A stretch of 64,000 bases of DNA from Clostridiales bacterium (GCA_017552455.1 JAFZPX010000053.1:1-64000), one strand, 5' to 3'. Positions 8,791-17,836 are shown, numbered from the stretch's first letter. The notes: generated by a model from the sequence alone, not told the origin. Translations and numbers: made by a program.

Positions 8791-10160
8791 ATAGCGGAAG
8801 TCCTTTCCCTCATTATAGTTTGCTCAACATGGCGGAAGATCATAAACGAGACCACCGTATTGATCACGTCGGCTATGAGCTGCGACCACACAAGACCGTT
8901 AAGTCCGAGTATGAGGTTCATAACGATCATTACCGGCAGGATCAGAACGAGATGCCTTATGACTGCGAGTACTAACGACACTTTGCCCTTGCCTACCGCA
9001 TTCATGTAATGGACGATGAAGTTGCCGATGACCATAAAAGGCATCGCGAGGGCTCTTGCCTTAAGGAACGCAACTCCGTACCCTACCGTCGCCTCGTTCT
9101 TGATAAACTCCCACATGATCGGTCTAGCGAATACGACCATCAGCGCCGTGCAGATTATTGAAGAGATAATGACTGCTCTTCTTGCCACCGTACTTATCTC
9201 CTTCATTCTCTCCACGTTGCCGGCACCGTAGTTATAAGCAACGAGCGGCACCATGCCGAGACCGATGCCGATACCGATGTACATGGGAAGACGCTCGACC
9301 TTGAGCACGATACCCATGGCAGCAAGCGGGATGTTACCGTACTCGACTATCATCTTGTTAAGAGCTATCGTCACAACGTCAAAGAGGAATATCGAAAGAG
9401 CCGCTGGCAACCCAACAGAATACAATGCCTTGATGTTTTCAGCTCCAATCTTCTCTATTCTCGTAGGAATGGACAGGACAGTCGTGTCCTTAAGCTTTAT
9501 AAACATTACTATGAAGTAGATCATGGATATAACGTTCGAGAGCATGGTAGCAATACCTGCACCTAAGACCTCCTTGCCGTGAGGGAGGATAACGAACATA
9601 AACAACGGATCGAGTGCCACGTTCAGAAGACTTCCCATGCTGACGCCGAAGCCTGCCTGTCTCGCATAACCCACATTACGTATGAGCAGTGGCATGCATA
9701 TGGAAAGGACTGTCGGAACGCCTCCGGCTACCGAAGTCATAAGTACATACTGCCTAGCGTAAACGATCGTAGCATTATCAGCCCCAAGGAATCTTAGGAT
9801 AGGGTTAATGAACAACAGGATAAGCAATGAGAAAACCAGTGTGCTTAGTGCTGCAATCGCCACACTGTAGGATGCGACCTTACGGGCCTCGACGGTCTTC
9901 TTCTCACCTTCAAGTCTTGCCATCAGCGTTCCGCCTCCGACACCGAAGACGTTAGACAGAGCTACGACAGCAAGATAGAGTGTAACAGCAAGCGTAGACG
10001 CTCCGACCATATCAGGATCGTTGGTGCGTCCGATATACCAAGTATCGGCAAGATTATACAGAAGAACGATCATCTGGCTAATGATCGTCGGCAGCGCCAT
10101 TATCGCGAGCGCCTTACCCGGACGTTCCTGTTCAAACAAGTATTTCTTATCGGTCTGCAT
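8787..10160 (-). CDS. MATE family efflux transporter
   Basis: The 457-residue protein has about twelve membrane helices and the MATE signature regions: PTIISQMIVLLYNLADTWYIG near the N-terminus and the repeated half at about residue 240 (GLPAALSIFLFDVVT). These exporters use a sodium or proton gradient to expel drugs or metabolites. No ribosome-binding site precedes the ATG; a perfect TATAAT sits six bases upstream, so the transcript may be leaderless. It is the first gene of a two-gene operon with the acetyltransferase fusion. Confidence 0.93.
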   Translation of the reverse strand: MQTDKKYLFEQERPGKALAIMALPTIISQMIVLLYNLADTWYIGRTNDPDMVGASTLAVTLYLAVVALSNVFGVGGGTLMARLEGEKKTVEARKVASYSVAIAALSTLVFSLLILLFINPILRFLGADNATIVYARQYVLMTSVAGGVPTVLSICMPLLIRNVGYARQAGFGVSMGSLLNVALDPLFMFVILPHGKEVLGAGIATMLSNVISMIYFIVMFIKLKDTTVLSIPTRIEKIGAENIKALYSVGLPAALSIFLFDVVTIALNKMIVEYGNIPLAAMGIVLKVERLPMYIGIGIGLGMVPLVAYNYGAGNVERMKEISTVARRAVIISSIICTALMVVFARPIMWEFIKNEATVGYGVAFLKARALAMPFMVIGNFIVHYMNAVGKGKVSLVLAVIRHLVLILPVMIVMNLILGLNGLVWSQLIADVINTVVSFMIFRHVEQTIMRERTSAI

Positions 10161-10166
10161 TTTATT

Positions 10167-10172
10167 ATTATA
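10167..10172 (-). promoter_or_regulatory. -10 box immediately ahead of the MATE start codon
   Basis: TATAAT on the minus strand is separated from the ATG by AATAAA only, which places the expected transcription start at or next to the start codon. The -35 region is poor (TTATTC-like). Confidence 0.5.
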
Positions 10173-10194
10173 GTCTTTATTCTTTTATGAATAA

Positions 10195-10222
10195 ACGAAA
10201 GGAGCCAGATTACTCTGACTCC
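10195..10222 (-). terminator. Terminator of the tRNA-Arg gene
   Basis: On the minus strand a nine-base-pair hairpin (GGAGTCAGA, loop GTAA, TCTGGCTCC, one G-U pair) is followed by TTTCGTTTATTC. It lies just after the tRNA 3' end. Confidence 0.7.
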
Positions 10223-10229
10223 TCATTGA

Positions 10230-10306
10230 TGGTGTTCGCGAGCGGATTCGAACCGCTGGCCTACCGCTTAGGAGGCGGTCGCTCTATCCAGCTGAGCTAC
10301 GCAAAC
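10230..10306 (-). tRNA. tRNA-Arg (anticodon CCU)
   Basis: The minus strand folds as a cloverleaf. The acceptor stem is GTTTGCG paired with CGCGAAC, the D arm contains AGCTCAGCTGGATAGAGC, the anticodon stem is ACCGC/GCGGT with loop CTCCTAA (anticodon CCT), and the T arm contains GGTTCGAATCC. The discriminator is A and CCA is encoded. It decodes the AGG arginine codon. It has its own promoter and terminator. Confidence 0.96.
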
Positions 10307-10323
10307 TTTTAAGCACGACAAGG

Positions 10324-10354
10324 ATTATATCACAAAAGACTTACCCCTTGTCTA
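10324..10354 (-). promoter_or_regulatory. Promoter of the tRNA-Arg gene
   Basis: On the minus strand TAGACA (-35) and TATAAT (-10, 10324-10329) are separated by 19 bases, and the -10 ends 17 bases before the tRNA. The -35 overlaps the last codons of the upstream protein gene. Confidence 0.6.
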
Positions 10355-11011
10355 ATCGTCAGTCTCGTAAGTCCCGAGATACTCACCGTTAGCGCCTTCA
10401 AAATGCACATTAAGCATAACGCCCTGCTCAGTCATGCGATCCGATATAGTTTCACACAAAGACTGCGCATCATCACAGCCGACGATTCGTACTGATATAT
10501 ACACATGTTGGGATGAGAAGCCGTCGTTATGAACCAGCGTATTGGGATCAAGATAAGCCTCGAACGAAGTGCATAAAGAAGTGTCCTCATAACGAAGATT
10601 ATTATAGCTGATCGCATCCACAGCTATACCAACACCTGCGAAGTCTTCTACACAAATTCCGTTATTGAAATACTCGACGACATCATCAGCATAGTAGTAA
10701 CAGGCATATGTATCATTGGCCATACTTCCGTCAGAATTGGCAAAGCCCGATGCCTGATTGCCAGCAGCATCCGTTATGTGGACCATATACTGGCTGCTTC
10801 CATTGTATTTGGTACAAGTAACCTCAGTAAACTCGGCATTAGGATAAACAGCATGAAGATTCGCGCGAACCTTCTCGACTCGAACCCTGTTCATAATAGC
10901 GGGAATAAAACCTACTAACACACATGCCGCAAGAATAAAGACATACCTGAATATCATTAATCCGCTTACAGCCTTATCAACTCTTGATTTACTCACAGCA
11001 CTATTCCCCAA
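10352..11011 (-). CDS. Membrane-anchored protein of unknown function at the end of the Rnf-like operon
   Basis: This 219-residue protein has one membrane helix (about residues 19-40), followed by an extracytoplasmic or cytoplasmic soluble domain rich in Tyr, Asp and Cys (for example SLCTSFEAYLDPN and IVGCDDAQSLCETISDRM). I do not recognise the family. It contains no ferredoxin cysteine clusters, so it is not RnfB, the subunit that would normally end an rnf operon. It overlaps the preceding RnfA/E-like gene by 19 bases, which points to co-translation. Its place in the operon suggests an accessory subunit of the same complex (inference). Confidence 0.7.
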   Translation of the reverse strand: MGNSAVSKSRVDKAVSGLMIFRYVFILAACVLVGFIPAIMNRVRVEKVRANLHAVYPNAEFTEVTCTKYNGSSQYMVHITDAAGNQASGFANSDGSMANDTYACYYYADDVVEYFNNGICVEDFAGVGIAVDAISYNNLRYEDTSLCTSFEAYLDPNTLVHNDGFSSQHVYISVRIVGCDDAQSLCETISDRMTEQGVMLNVHFEGANGEYLGTYETDD

Positions 11012-12222
11012 TAAGCCATAACAACTTCTACCGCCATAAAGATCACTGCTACCGTCATAAGCTCGACAGGCATACCTGCGACATAACGGCTTCTTCTGGA
11101 CATGATAAGGCGGCGGTTACGAGTGTACATCATGGCAGTAATAACCACGTCCGCGATCGTCGCGAGCAAAGACACCAACACGAGGTCACCTATGCTGAAT
11201 ATCAAAGTCACGCTTACAGAATAGATAACAGCAAGCTCAGTCGCGAACTGAATGCGGTGCTTCGACTGTCTTCCTCTGATAAACGCGAACGCGAACACAA
11301 GAAGTGCACACAGGATATGCTTCATAAAAGGCATTCCGAGTGCAAATCTTACATTGAGATAATCCGACAGGATGCATCCGGCACCGATAAGAACGATACT
11401 TACAAAGAAACGTCCTCTTCTTAATACAAAGCTTCTTACATGCTTATAAGTCGTCATTGGAAGAATGGCTGCATCGCTCATCTCACTTGAAGAGAACAGG
11501 TATTCCTTGCCACGGATCTTGCTGATAACCAAAGACATCAGCATAAGCACAAGAGCACTGATGATAACCCTTAAGCTCTTACCCGAGGCATGCGAGTAAT
11601 AAGCGAAAAGCTCTGATAATCCCACTCCGGCTGTCGAAGCAAACACTGCACACAGAGCCGGGATCAGCACCTCACCTGTAACGTCAGCTTTTATAAACTC
11701 GGTATACTTAACGACCTCGCCGCTAAGAAAATCGATACCGGTAAACTTCTCTTTCTTCTTCCCCGCCTTGCGGTCCTTCTCGTCTGCAGCCTCGAGCGTC
11801 AAAGCCGTAAGGCCTGCACCAAGGAAAACAAGACCTGCAAGCGGCAGCTTATCTCCAAGGAATATACTCAGCAAGGCCGCAGGTATAAGGTTTACCACGA
11901 TGGACACGGGCATCATATCCGGGCTCTCGAAAACCCTCATCACTGCACTCCACAAAAGAACATATACAGCACAGGCACCTATTACCCACAGGTATGCTAT
12001 AGCAAACGCACTCTTGTCACCCGTAAACGACGGCAGCATTAGACATACCGCGATCATCATGAATGCTGTAAAGATGGCAGCACGCGTAGACAGCTTGTCG
12101 CCCAAAGACTCCGACTTGAGATGAATTCCGTCAAAGGGGTTCTGCGGGATACGGTTATCCCTGCTCAAGTCGTTAAACGGCGATTTATTAAAAGACTTGT
12201 CTGATGTATCTATCATGCTCAT
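10993..12222 (-). CDS. Divergent RnfA/RnfE-like integral membrane protein with N-terminal extension
   Basis: The 409-residue protein has about ten hydrophobic segments. The C-terminal half (183-409) resembles RnfA/RnfE. C191 sits at the end of a helix followed by a Ser/Thr/Gly stretch, and C283 is in GAGCILSD, roughly where the two iron-sulfur cysteines of the family lie. The extreme C-terminus RYVAGMPVELMT aligns with the family ending FRGLPIALIT. Residues 1-45 are polar and 45-145 hold further helices, so the protein could be a fused or extended A/E subunit. The gene begins one base after the RnfG-like gene ends. Similarity is weak and was judged by eye; an unrelated membrane protein cannot be excluded. 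Confidence 0.45.
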   Translation of the reverse strand: MSMIDTSDKSFNKSPFNDLSRDNRIPQNPFDGIHLKSESLGDKLSTRAAIFTAFMMIAVCLMLPSFTGDKSAFAIAYLWVIGACAVYVLLWSAVMRVFESPDMMPVSIVVNLIPAALLSIFLGDKLPLAGLVFLGAGLTALTLEAADEKDRKAGKKKEKFTGIDFLSGEVVKYTEFIKADVTGEVLIPALCAVFASTAGVGLSELFAYYSHASGKSLRVIISALVLMLMSLVISKIRGKEYLFSSSEMSDAAILPMTTYKHVRSFVLRRGRFFVSIVLIGAGCILSDYLNVRFALGMPFMKHILCALLVFAFAFIRGRQSKHRIQFATELAVIYSVSVTLIFSIGDLVLVSLLATIADVVITAMMYTRNRRLIMSRRSRYVAGMPVELMTVAVIFMAVEVVMAYWGIVL

Positions 12223-12223
12223 A

Positions 12224-13534
12224 TTACGCCATCCAGTTAAGGTAATCTTTCAAGAATTTATAAGCGTTGTTGATCGCACTTATAATGTCGGTGCTGACCT
12301 GGGGCTGACCTTCAATGCCGTCAATGAATGTCGTGATCTCCGACATAGGAAGTCCGTCAATACTGTCAGCATCATAAGTAAGTTCGGAAGACCTTACACC
12401 GTCTTCATTATTACGAACGCCTCCGACCAAGTCCTCACCGCCGTCTGCAGATGCAGAATCGAAGTCGGAATAGTCCGCCATATCTCCCGTTATTCTCTGA
12501 CGCACATTCATCTGAGAGCCATCAGGTGCCATAAAAGCTCCGGGATAACCGTCAAAAGAGAATACGATATAACCGTCGTCATTAACCACACCGAGGCTCT
12601 CGAAGTCGCCTTCAAACAGACCGTCAACGATCTCCTGCAGACCTGCAAGATACATCTCTTTATCAAAGCCCGCACGGGAATTCTCTATGCACTCTACGCA
12701 CAGTTCTATGAACGTTCTGATATTTACTGTAACGCCATCTATAATATCCGTCGTACCGTCCGACTTCATCGCGAGCATATCAGGATTCTGTACATCCATA
12801 AGCGCGTGGCAAAGGATATAAGACTGTGAAGCCCAGTTCAGACCTGATACTTCATATACACCGTCGAGTGAAGACTCACGGCGGTTCTTGATATTCATGT
12901 CAGTGTTGAAAGCATCCCACTGCACCATCGTAATAATGCCGTTCTCTATACTCATCTCCACATAATCGATATAACCCGATCTGTCAGCTGACAAAGTCTG
13001 AGCATAATAGACTCCGTCATTAAGACCTTCAAGTCTGATCTGCTCATTCGCTTCCATCTCCAGATCTTGAACATGAGCTCCATAAGCCACAGGAATCTGT
13101 CTGTTGTAAGTCTGTCCGAGTATGACTGCAATCTGCTCATCAGTGATTGATGAACTGTGATCATCATTAGGAGACCTCATAAGACCTGTAAGCTGAGCCG
13201 TATTATCATCAATACCTACAAGCAAAGTCAGCGGCTGTCCTGTCGCATGATCTGTTATCTCCACTTCGATAACGAAGCCTGCTCGGCTGCCGTCAGCCTC
13301 ATGACCTTCATATACGGCATTAACTCCTTCGTATCCGTCGATCAGAGGACTGTCTATCATCTCATAGTAAGATGCGTCAAGAACAGGAGAGAAATCCTGT
13401 ATATAACTGTTCTGCACACGAGCATACTCTGAACTGTTCGTAGCGAAGAATCCGAACATAACAAGAAGAACACTTCCTATGGCAAGAAGAGCAGCTTCGA
13501 TCGTAAAATGCATGATGCTCTTACGGTTTAGCAT
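12224..13534 (-). CDS. Divergent RnfG-like FMN-binding-domain protein with degenerate flavinylation motifs
   Basis: This 436-residue protein has one N-terminal membrane helix (10-32) and a long outer region. Residues 70-120 (GFVIEVEI, LLVGIDDNTAQLTGL) resemble the RnfG core. Residues 172-285 resemble a second FMN-binding domain: DGVYYA, GYIDYVEMSIENGIITMVQW, then DIIDGVTVN. In that last segment T269 occupies the place of the flavin-carrying Thr, but the usual S-G-A-T reads D-G-V-T. At the C-terminus IDGIEGQPQVSTDIISAIN aligns with the canonical VDAISGATITSKAVVNGVN, with Thr replaced by P411. In RnfG the Thr carries covalent FMN. The gene overlaps the RnfD-like gene by 14 bases. Confidence 0.55.
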   Translation of the reverse strand: MLNRKSIMHFTIEAALLAIGSVLLVMFGFFATNSSEYARVQNSYIQDFSPVLDASYYEMIDSPLIDGYEGVNAVYEGHEADGSRAGFVIEVEITDHATGQPLTLLVGIDDNTAQLTGLMRSPNDDHSSSITDEQIAVILGQTYNRQIPVAYGAHVQDLEMEANEQIRLEGLNDGVYYAQTLSADRSGYIDYVEMSIENGIITMVQWDAFNTDMNIKNRRESSLDGVYEVSGLNWASQSYILCHALMDVQNPDMLAMKSDGTTDIIDGVTVNIRTFIELCVECIENSRAGFDKEMYLAGLQEIVDGLFEGDFESLGVVNDDGYIVFSFDGYPGAFMAPDGSQMNVRQRITGDMADYSDFDSASADGGEDLVGGVRNNEDGVRSSELTYDADSIDGLPMSEITTFIDGIEGQPQVSTDIISAINNAYKFLKDYLNWMA

Positions 13535-14483
13535 GAAGCCTCTCCTCCCAGGTCGTTCTTAAGACCTTGTCTGCATATTCGAAGATACCTGTAAGAAGTC
13601 CTGTAAAGATCACAGGAACAACTATAAGATCAACACCTGAAGTCTTAAATGACAGCAGGAACGTCAACGCTGCACATATGAATGCCTGCACGATGGCAAT
13701 AGGACCAAACTGCTTTATGGTCTCATCATCACAAAGAAGATATGCTGCCGTGAACATAACTCCAGTGGTGCCTATAAACATCTGTATGCTGCTTCCTTCA
13801 AGGTACACGTTTCCGATAAGAAGGAGTACAGAAAGCATAGATATATACGCGACGGGAATGTAGAACTTATATACCCTTTTCGCGATGAGATACACAAGAC
13901 CTACGACCATCATGAGTGCACACGCAGTGCCGAGGAAGGAAGGGTATCTTCCCATCAGGATCTCGGCAGGATAATACTCGTGAAGGTTAACATAAGACAT
14001 TCCGTCGGAGCCGAAGATGAGGCTTTCGAGCGCGAATCTGTCCTTGCCCGGGATTGCCAACGCTGCCTCATTTGCAGGGAAAACTATCCTTACGAAGAGC
14101 CTTGCTGCACAAGAAGGATGAATGAGAGCAGATCCTCTTCCTCCTGCAAGCTGCCTTATGACGACAGATCCGAACAGCGAGCCCAAAAGCGCGATATACA
14201 AAGGCGTATCGGGCGGCAGCAACAATGCGAATGCGCATCCGTAGAACAACGAGCTTAGATAACTGTCATGTCTGTTCTCTCTTAGTCTCGTACATATATC
14301 ATCAGAGATCGCGAATACACCCGCGCAGAACAATATGAGAAGCGCCGCGCGAAGCCCGTAGAAGATAACCGCTATGGACATAACAGGGATAAGCGATATA
14401 AGACGTACCATCTGCATGTACGAATCATTCATCGGAGTATGAATAAACGGGGCCATGTGCTTTAGACTCATTCTGAACCCCAC
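13521..14483 (-). CDS. Divergent RnfD-like membrane subunit
   Basis: The 320-residue polytopic protein keeps RnfD/NqrB landmarks: an N-terminal HTP-rich entry to the first helix, LLLPPDTPLY at 87-96 (canonical LPP-x-x-P), then IRQLAGGRGSALIHPSCAARLF at 109-130, matching the canonical KQ-FGGLG-NPA-AAR segment with Asn-Pro-Ala changed to His-Pro-Ser. The later helices match the RnfD layout (GTACALMMVVGLVYLIAKRV). The canonical SGAT motif that holds covalent FMN is absent; the corresponding stretch around D148-S154 reads DRFALES. It overlaps both neighbours (16 bases with the C subunit, 14 with the G subunit), so the three are co-translated. Calling it electron-transfer-active would be inference. 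Confidence 0.65.
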   Translation of the reverse strand: MGFRMSLKHMAPFIHTPMNDSYMQMVRLISLIPVMSIAVIFYGLRAALLILFCAGVFAISDDICTRLRENRHDSYLSSLFYGCAFALLLPPDTPLYIALLGSLFGSVVIRQLAGGRGSALIHPSCAARLFVRIVFPANEAALAIPGKDRFALESLIFGSDGMSYVNLHEYYPAEILMGRYPSFLGTACALMMVVGLVYLIAKRVYKFYIPVAYISMLSVLLLIGNVYLEGSSIQMFIGTTGVMFTAAYLLCDDETIKQFGPIAIVQAFICAALTFLLSFKTSGVDLIVVPVIFTGLLTGIFEYADKVLRTTWEERLHAKP

Positions 14484-15961
14484 CCCTCGAAAGGAAGCGT
14501 AAGCGAATCACGCTCTTCATGACGGCTCTCCGAAGTCTTAACAGGCTCCGCAGAAAGAAGCGAGATATCATCTACCCACTGTCTGTCACCGACAGCATTA
14601 TACGGGTATCTTCCCTTTCTTCTACTTGCCGCAGCAAAGCCTCCGATAGCACTGCTAAGATCGATATTCGAAGGACATATGTAAGAACATGCTGCACAGT
14701 CAATGCATCTTGCAGCATGGAACCTTTCTGCTTCTTTATCGTGTCCGCCCGAGATAAGCTTATAAAGCTTGTCAGGCTCGAGCCCCATGGGACAAACATC
14801 GTAACACCTACCGCATCCTGTACAAGGCGCAGTAGCATCCTGAATATGCGTTATAAGGCAGATACCTGAAGTAGTCTTAAGTATCGGCGTCGTGTCCGGC
14901 GTTTCTGTGTGTATGCCTGTAAAGCAGTTACCCCAGATTACAGTCTTCGTCGTACTCGAGATACCGTTTACGCTGTCGAAAATCTCCGACACAGGCGTTC
15001 CTATAGGAGCTATGACATTACGAAGCAATCCGTCTTCATCACTTATGCTGACTACTCTCGAGCAAAGCGGCATACTTTCAGCGATCGCACACCAGCAGGC
15101 ATATACGGTAGAGCAGTTGAACATAACTGCACGGCATCTTCCTTCAAGGCACTCGCCCTCATCAAGATTAACGTTATAGAGTGAACGCGCTACAAGTCTG
15201 TAGTAGCCCTGAGGGTATCTGGGCTTAAGGTAGATGAAGTTAAAAGCATAACCCGAATACTTATTGAACGTTCTTTCCATCGCACCGCGCAATGCCTGTA
15301 TCTCACTCTTTCTGTCCTTGGATATAAGGATGTTGATGATACGCACGCCGCATGCACCTGCAAGAGCTACCGCACCCATGATCACATGATCTGCATACTC
15401 ACAAAGAAGGAGATAATCCGAATCAGCATAAGGTTCACTCTGAAGGCAGTTGATAAGAAGTTCCTTTACCTTGAACCTTCTGGCGCGGTTAAGCTTAACG
15501 ATAGTAGGTATACCCTCACCGCCCATGCCGACAATGCCCGCGTCGCGAACAATACCCATTACAGTGGATGCACTTACGTTTACATTGTTACGGGGTCTTA
15601 CTGAAGGATGGAAAGTTCTCTTTCTGTCACCTTCGATGAAAACTGCGCGGCAAGTTGATGCATCAGGAAGGATTATCGGCTTAATATCCGTTACAACACC
15701 CGAGATTCCGCAGTGAACAGGAACGGCCATTGTACCAGGAGCCGGAGCTCCGATACACTGGCCGATAGTTACTGGTTCTCCGGGTTTTACGACCGGGACA
15801 CACTCATCTCCGTAATGCTGACGCATCGGAAGGATAAGTCGTCTGGGATATACTCTCTCGAGCATAACATCGCGGTCAAAAGACGAACGCTTTGAGAAGT
15901 CCAAAGCGTTGTCTGAATAAAAACCTTTATAGAATGAAGCGCTGTGACGGCTCGGGGACAT
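14468..15961 (-). CDS. RnfC-like iron-sulfur protein
   Basis: The 497-residue protein follows RnfC order. An N-terminal barrel-sandwich-like region is followed by the nucleotide/flavin loop GMGGEGIPTIVKL (145-157; canonical GLGGAGFPT-VKL) and INCLQSEPYAD (170-180; canonical NGAECEPYLT), then two ferredoxin motifs, CTGCGRCYDVCP (380-391) and CIDCAACSYICP (419-430). RnfC takes electrons from NADH or ferredoxin at the cytoplasmic face of the Rnf complex. The FMN/NADH loop carries substitutions (Ala to Glu, Phe to Ile, AEC to LQS), so cofactor binding may differ. It begins nine bases after the rpoD stop and heads the C-D-G-(A/E) cluster. RnfB is not encoded here. Confidence 0.8.
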   Translation of the reverse strand: MSPSRHSASFYKGFYSDNALDFSKRSSFDRDVMLERVYPRRLILPMRQHYGDECVPVVKPGEPVTIGQCIGAPAPGTMAVPVHCGISGVVTDIKPIILPDASTCRAVFIEGDRKRTFHPSVRPRNNVNVSASTVMGIVRDAGIVGMGGEGIPTIVKLNRARRFKVKELLINCLQSEPYADSDYLLLCEYADHVIMGAVALAGACGVRIINILISKDRKSEIQALRGAMERTFNKYSGYAFNFIYLKPRYPQGYYRLVARSLYNVNLDEGECLEGRCRAVMFNCSTVYACWCAIAESMPLCSRVVSISDEDGLLRNVIAPIGTPVSEIFDSVNGISSTTKTVIWGNCFTGIHTETPDTTPILKTTSGICLITHIQDATAPCTGCGRCYDVCPMGLEPDKLYKLISGGHDKEAERFHAARCIDCAACSYICPSNIDLSSAIGGFAAASRRKGRYPYNAVGDRQWVDDISLLSAEPVKTSESRHEERDSLTLPFEGWGSE

Positions 15962-15970
15962 AGACAGACC

Positions 15971-17836
15971 TTAGTCTGTATAACCCTCGAGGCGCTTAGC
16001 ATAAGAAGATCTTCCGAGCTTTCTTATAGACTTAGCCTCGATCTGTCTTATTCTCTCACGTGTAACTCCGAGACTTCTTCCGACCTCTTCTAGTGTTCTC
16101 TGCTTATCGTCATCAAGACCGAATCTCAATCTGATAACCTTAGCCTCTCGCTCTGTAAGAAGATCGAGTACCTTGATGAGGTCTTCCTTAAGAAGCTCTC
16201 TTGATACTTCGTCATCAGGTGATACATATTCATCAGAAGGAATGAAATCAACAAGATGTGAATCTTCCTCCTCACCGACAGGCTTATCGATGGATACAGG
16301 ATCCTGAGAGATTCTCTGGATATCACGGATCTTATCAACAGGCATGTTCATCTTCTCAGCAAGCTCATCGATAGTAGGCTCTCTGCCGAGGTCCTGAATG
16401 AGCTGACGCTGTACACGTGTAAGCTTGTTGATTGTCTCAACCATGTGTACAGGAATTCTGATAGTTCTTGCCTGGTCAGCGATGGCTCTTGTAATAGCCT
16501 GTCTGATCCACCATGTAGCGTATGTGGAGAACTTGAATCCCTTCGAATAGTCGAACTTATCAACTGCCTTGATAAGACCGATATTACCCTCCTGGATAAG
16601 ATCGAGCAGGCTCAAGCCTCTGTTCATGTATTTCTTGGCAATAGATACAACAAGACGCAGGTTGGACTCAACGAGTGTATCCTTAGCATCCTTATCACCG
16701 TCCTGCATCTTCTGGGCAAGCTCTCTTTCCTGCTCAGCATTAAGCAACGGGATCTTACCGATTTCCTTAAGATACATACGAACGGAGTCATCAACATTGA
16801 TTTCTTCGCTTGCAGAAACAGATGCATCATCACCTGCATCCTCATCATCTTCGTCCGTATCAGGAACGATCTTGATCTTCATCGTTGCAAGCTTAGCAAG
16901 GATAACTTCTGTCTGTTCGGGAGTTACTTCCTTCTCCATCATGAGAAGGTCGAATTCACCCTCTGTGATTGACTTATCTCTGCCCGAAGCCATGAGCTTG
17001 AGCTGAGCGATGATAGCACTGATGTCCTCTGTGATCTCAGTTGTATCAACTGCCTCAGTCTTAACGTTTTCTGTCACTGAGGTTTTCTCTTCTTTCTTAG
17101 ATTTTTTGGACTTCTTCTCCGCCTTGGGTGCGGGCTCGGAAACGGGTTCCGTCTTGGCTGCCTTCTTAGAAACTGTCTTCTCAGAAGCCTTTACCTTAGT
17201 CTTAGGTTCAGCTTTCTTTGAAGTCTCAGCCTTCTTGGAAGCAGGCTTGGTCTCAGCCTTTGCCTTAGCGGTTGTCTTAGCTGTCTTAGTTGTTGTCTTA
17301 GTTGTCTTAGCAGCAGTCTTGGATGTTGACTTTGCTGCACTCTTATTAGCAGGCTTCTTCTCAGCAGCCTTCTTGGATGTAGTCTTAGTTGTAGCAGCGG
17401 GCTTCTTTGCAGCTGCCTTAGGAGCAGCCTTAGAAGCTGTCTTAGCAGTGGGCTTCTTTGCTGTTGTCTTTGCAGCAGTCTTCTTAGCAGGAGCTGCCTT
17501 CTTTGCAGGTGCAGCCTTCTTAGCGGGAGCAGCTTTCTTGGAAGCTGTCTTCGCTGTTGTCTTTGCTGCAGTCTTCTTAGCGGGAGCAGCCTTCTTTGCA
17601 GGAGCTGCCTTTTTCGCAGGGGCAGCCTTCTTGGAAGATGTCTTTGCAGACGCCTTCGAAGCTGTCTTAGCAGCTGTCTTAGCAGCGGGCTTCTTTGCAG
17701 AAGACTTTGTGGATGTCTTGGCTGCAGTCTTGGTTGTTGTCTTCTTAGTTGTTCCGGTTGTCTTCTTGGCGGCAGTCTTCTTTGCTGCCGTTGCTGCCTT
17801 CTTAGTAGCCGTAGTCTTAACCCTCCGCTTCTGCAT
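15971..17836 (-). CDS. rpoD: Primary RNA polymerase sigma factor RpoD/SigA with long Lys/Ala-rich N-terminus
   Basis: The C-terminal 370 residues are a complete group-1 sigma-70 factor: region 1.2 ([18 protein letters not shown]), region 2 ([19 protein letters not shown], then [10 protein letters not shown] for -10 recognition), region 3 and region 4 ([17 protein letters not shown] for -35 recognition). Ahead of them lie about 250 residues of Lys, Ala, Thr and Pro, including tandem AAPAKK repeats like histone-H1 tails, which is unusual for a bacterial sigma factor. I chose the ATG at 17836, behind GGAAG. A TTG five codons earlier is also possible; both overlap the upstream gene (20 or 35 bases). 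The Rnf-like cluster follows nine bases downstream. Confidence 0.95.
   Translation of the reverse strand: MQKRRVKTTATKKAATAAKKTAAKKTTGTTKKTTTKTAAKTSTKSSAKKPAAKTAAKTASKASAKTSSKKAAPAKKAAPAKKAAPAKKTAAKTTAKTASKKAAPAKKAAPAKKAAPAKKTAAKTTAKKPTAKTASKAAPKAAAKKPAATTKTTSKKAAEKKPANKSAAKSTSKTAAKTTKTTTKTAKTTAKAKAETKPASKKAETSKKAEPKTKVKASEKTVSKKAAKTEPVSEPAPKAEKKSKKSKKEEKTSVTENVKTEAVDTTEITEDISAIIAQLKLMASGRDKSITEGEFDLLMMEKEVTPEQTEVILAKLATMKIKIVPDTDEDDEDAGDDASVSASEEINVDDSVRMYLKEIGKIPLLNAEQERELAQKMQDGDKDAKDTLVESNLRLVVSIAKKYMNRGLSLLDLIQEGNIGLIKAVDKFDYSKGFKFSTYATWWIRQAITRAIADQARTIRIPVHMVETINKLTRVQRQLIQDLGREPTIDELAEKMNMPVDKIRDIQRISQDPVSIDKPVGEEEDSHLVDFIPSDEYVSPDDEVSRELLKEDLIKVLDLLTEREAKVIRLRFGLDDDKQRTLEEVGRSLGVTRERIRQIEAKSIRKLGRSSYAKRLEGYTD
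17459..17632 (-). repeat. In-gene tandem repeat coding AAPAKK units in rpoD
   Basis: Two longer units, each three copies of A-A-P-A-K-K followed by T-A-A-K-T-T-A-K, are separated by five residues. The DNA shows matching direct repeats built on gcagccttctttgcagg-like 18-base units, so the region can expand or contract by slippage. Confidence 0.8.

Noticed and set aside
8146-9009. Plus-strand open frame of 287 codons opposite the acetyltransferase/MATE genes
   Set aside because: Covers two confident minus genes; no ribosome site or family.
17459-17632. CRISPR-like array of short repeats
   Set aside because: Repeats are in frame, code AAPAKK units and have no unique spacers.
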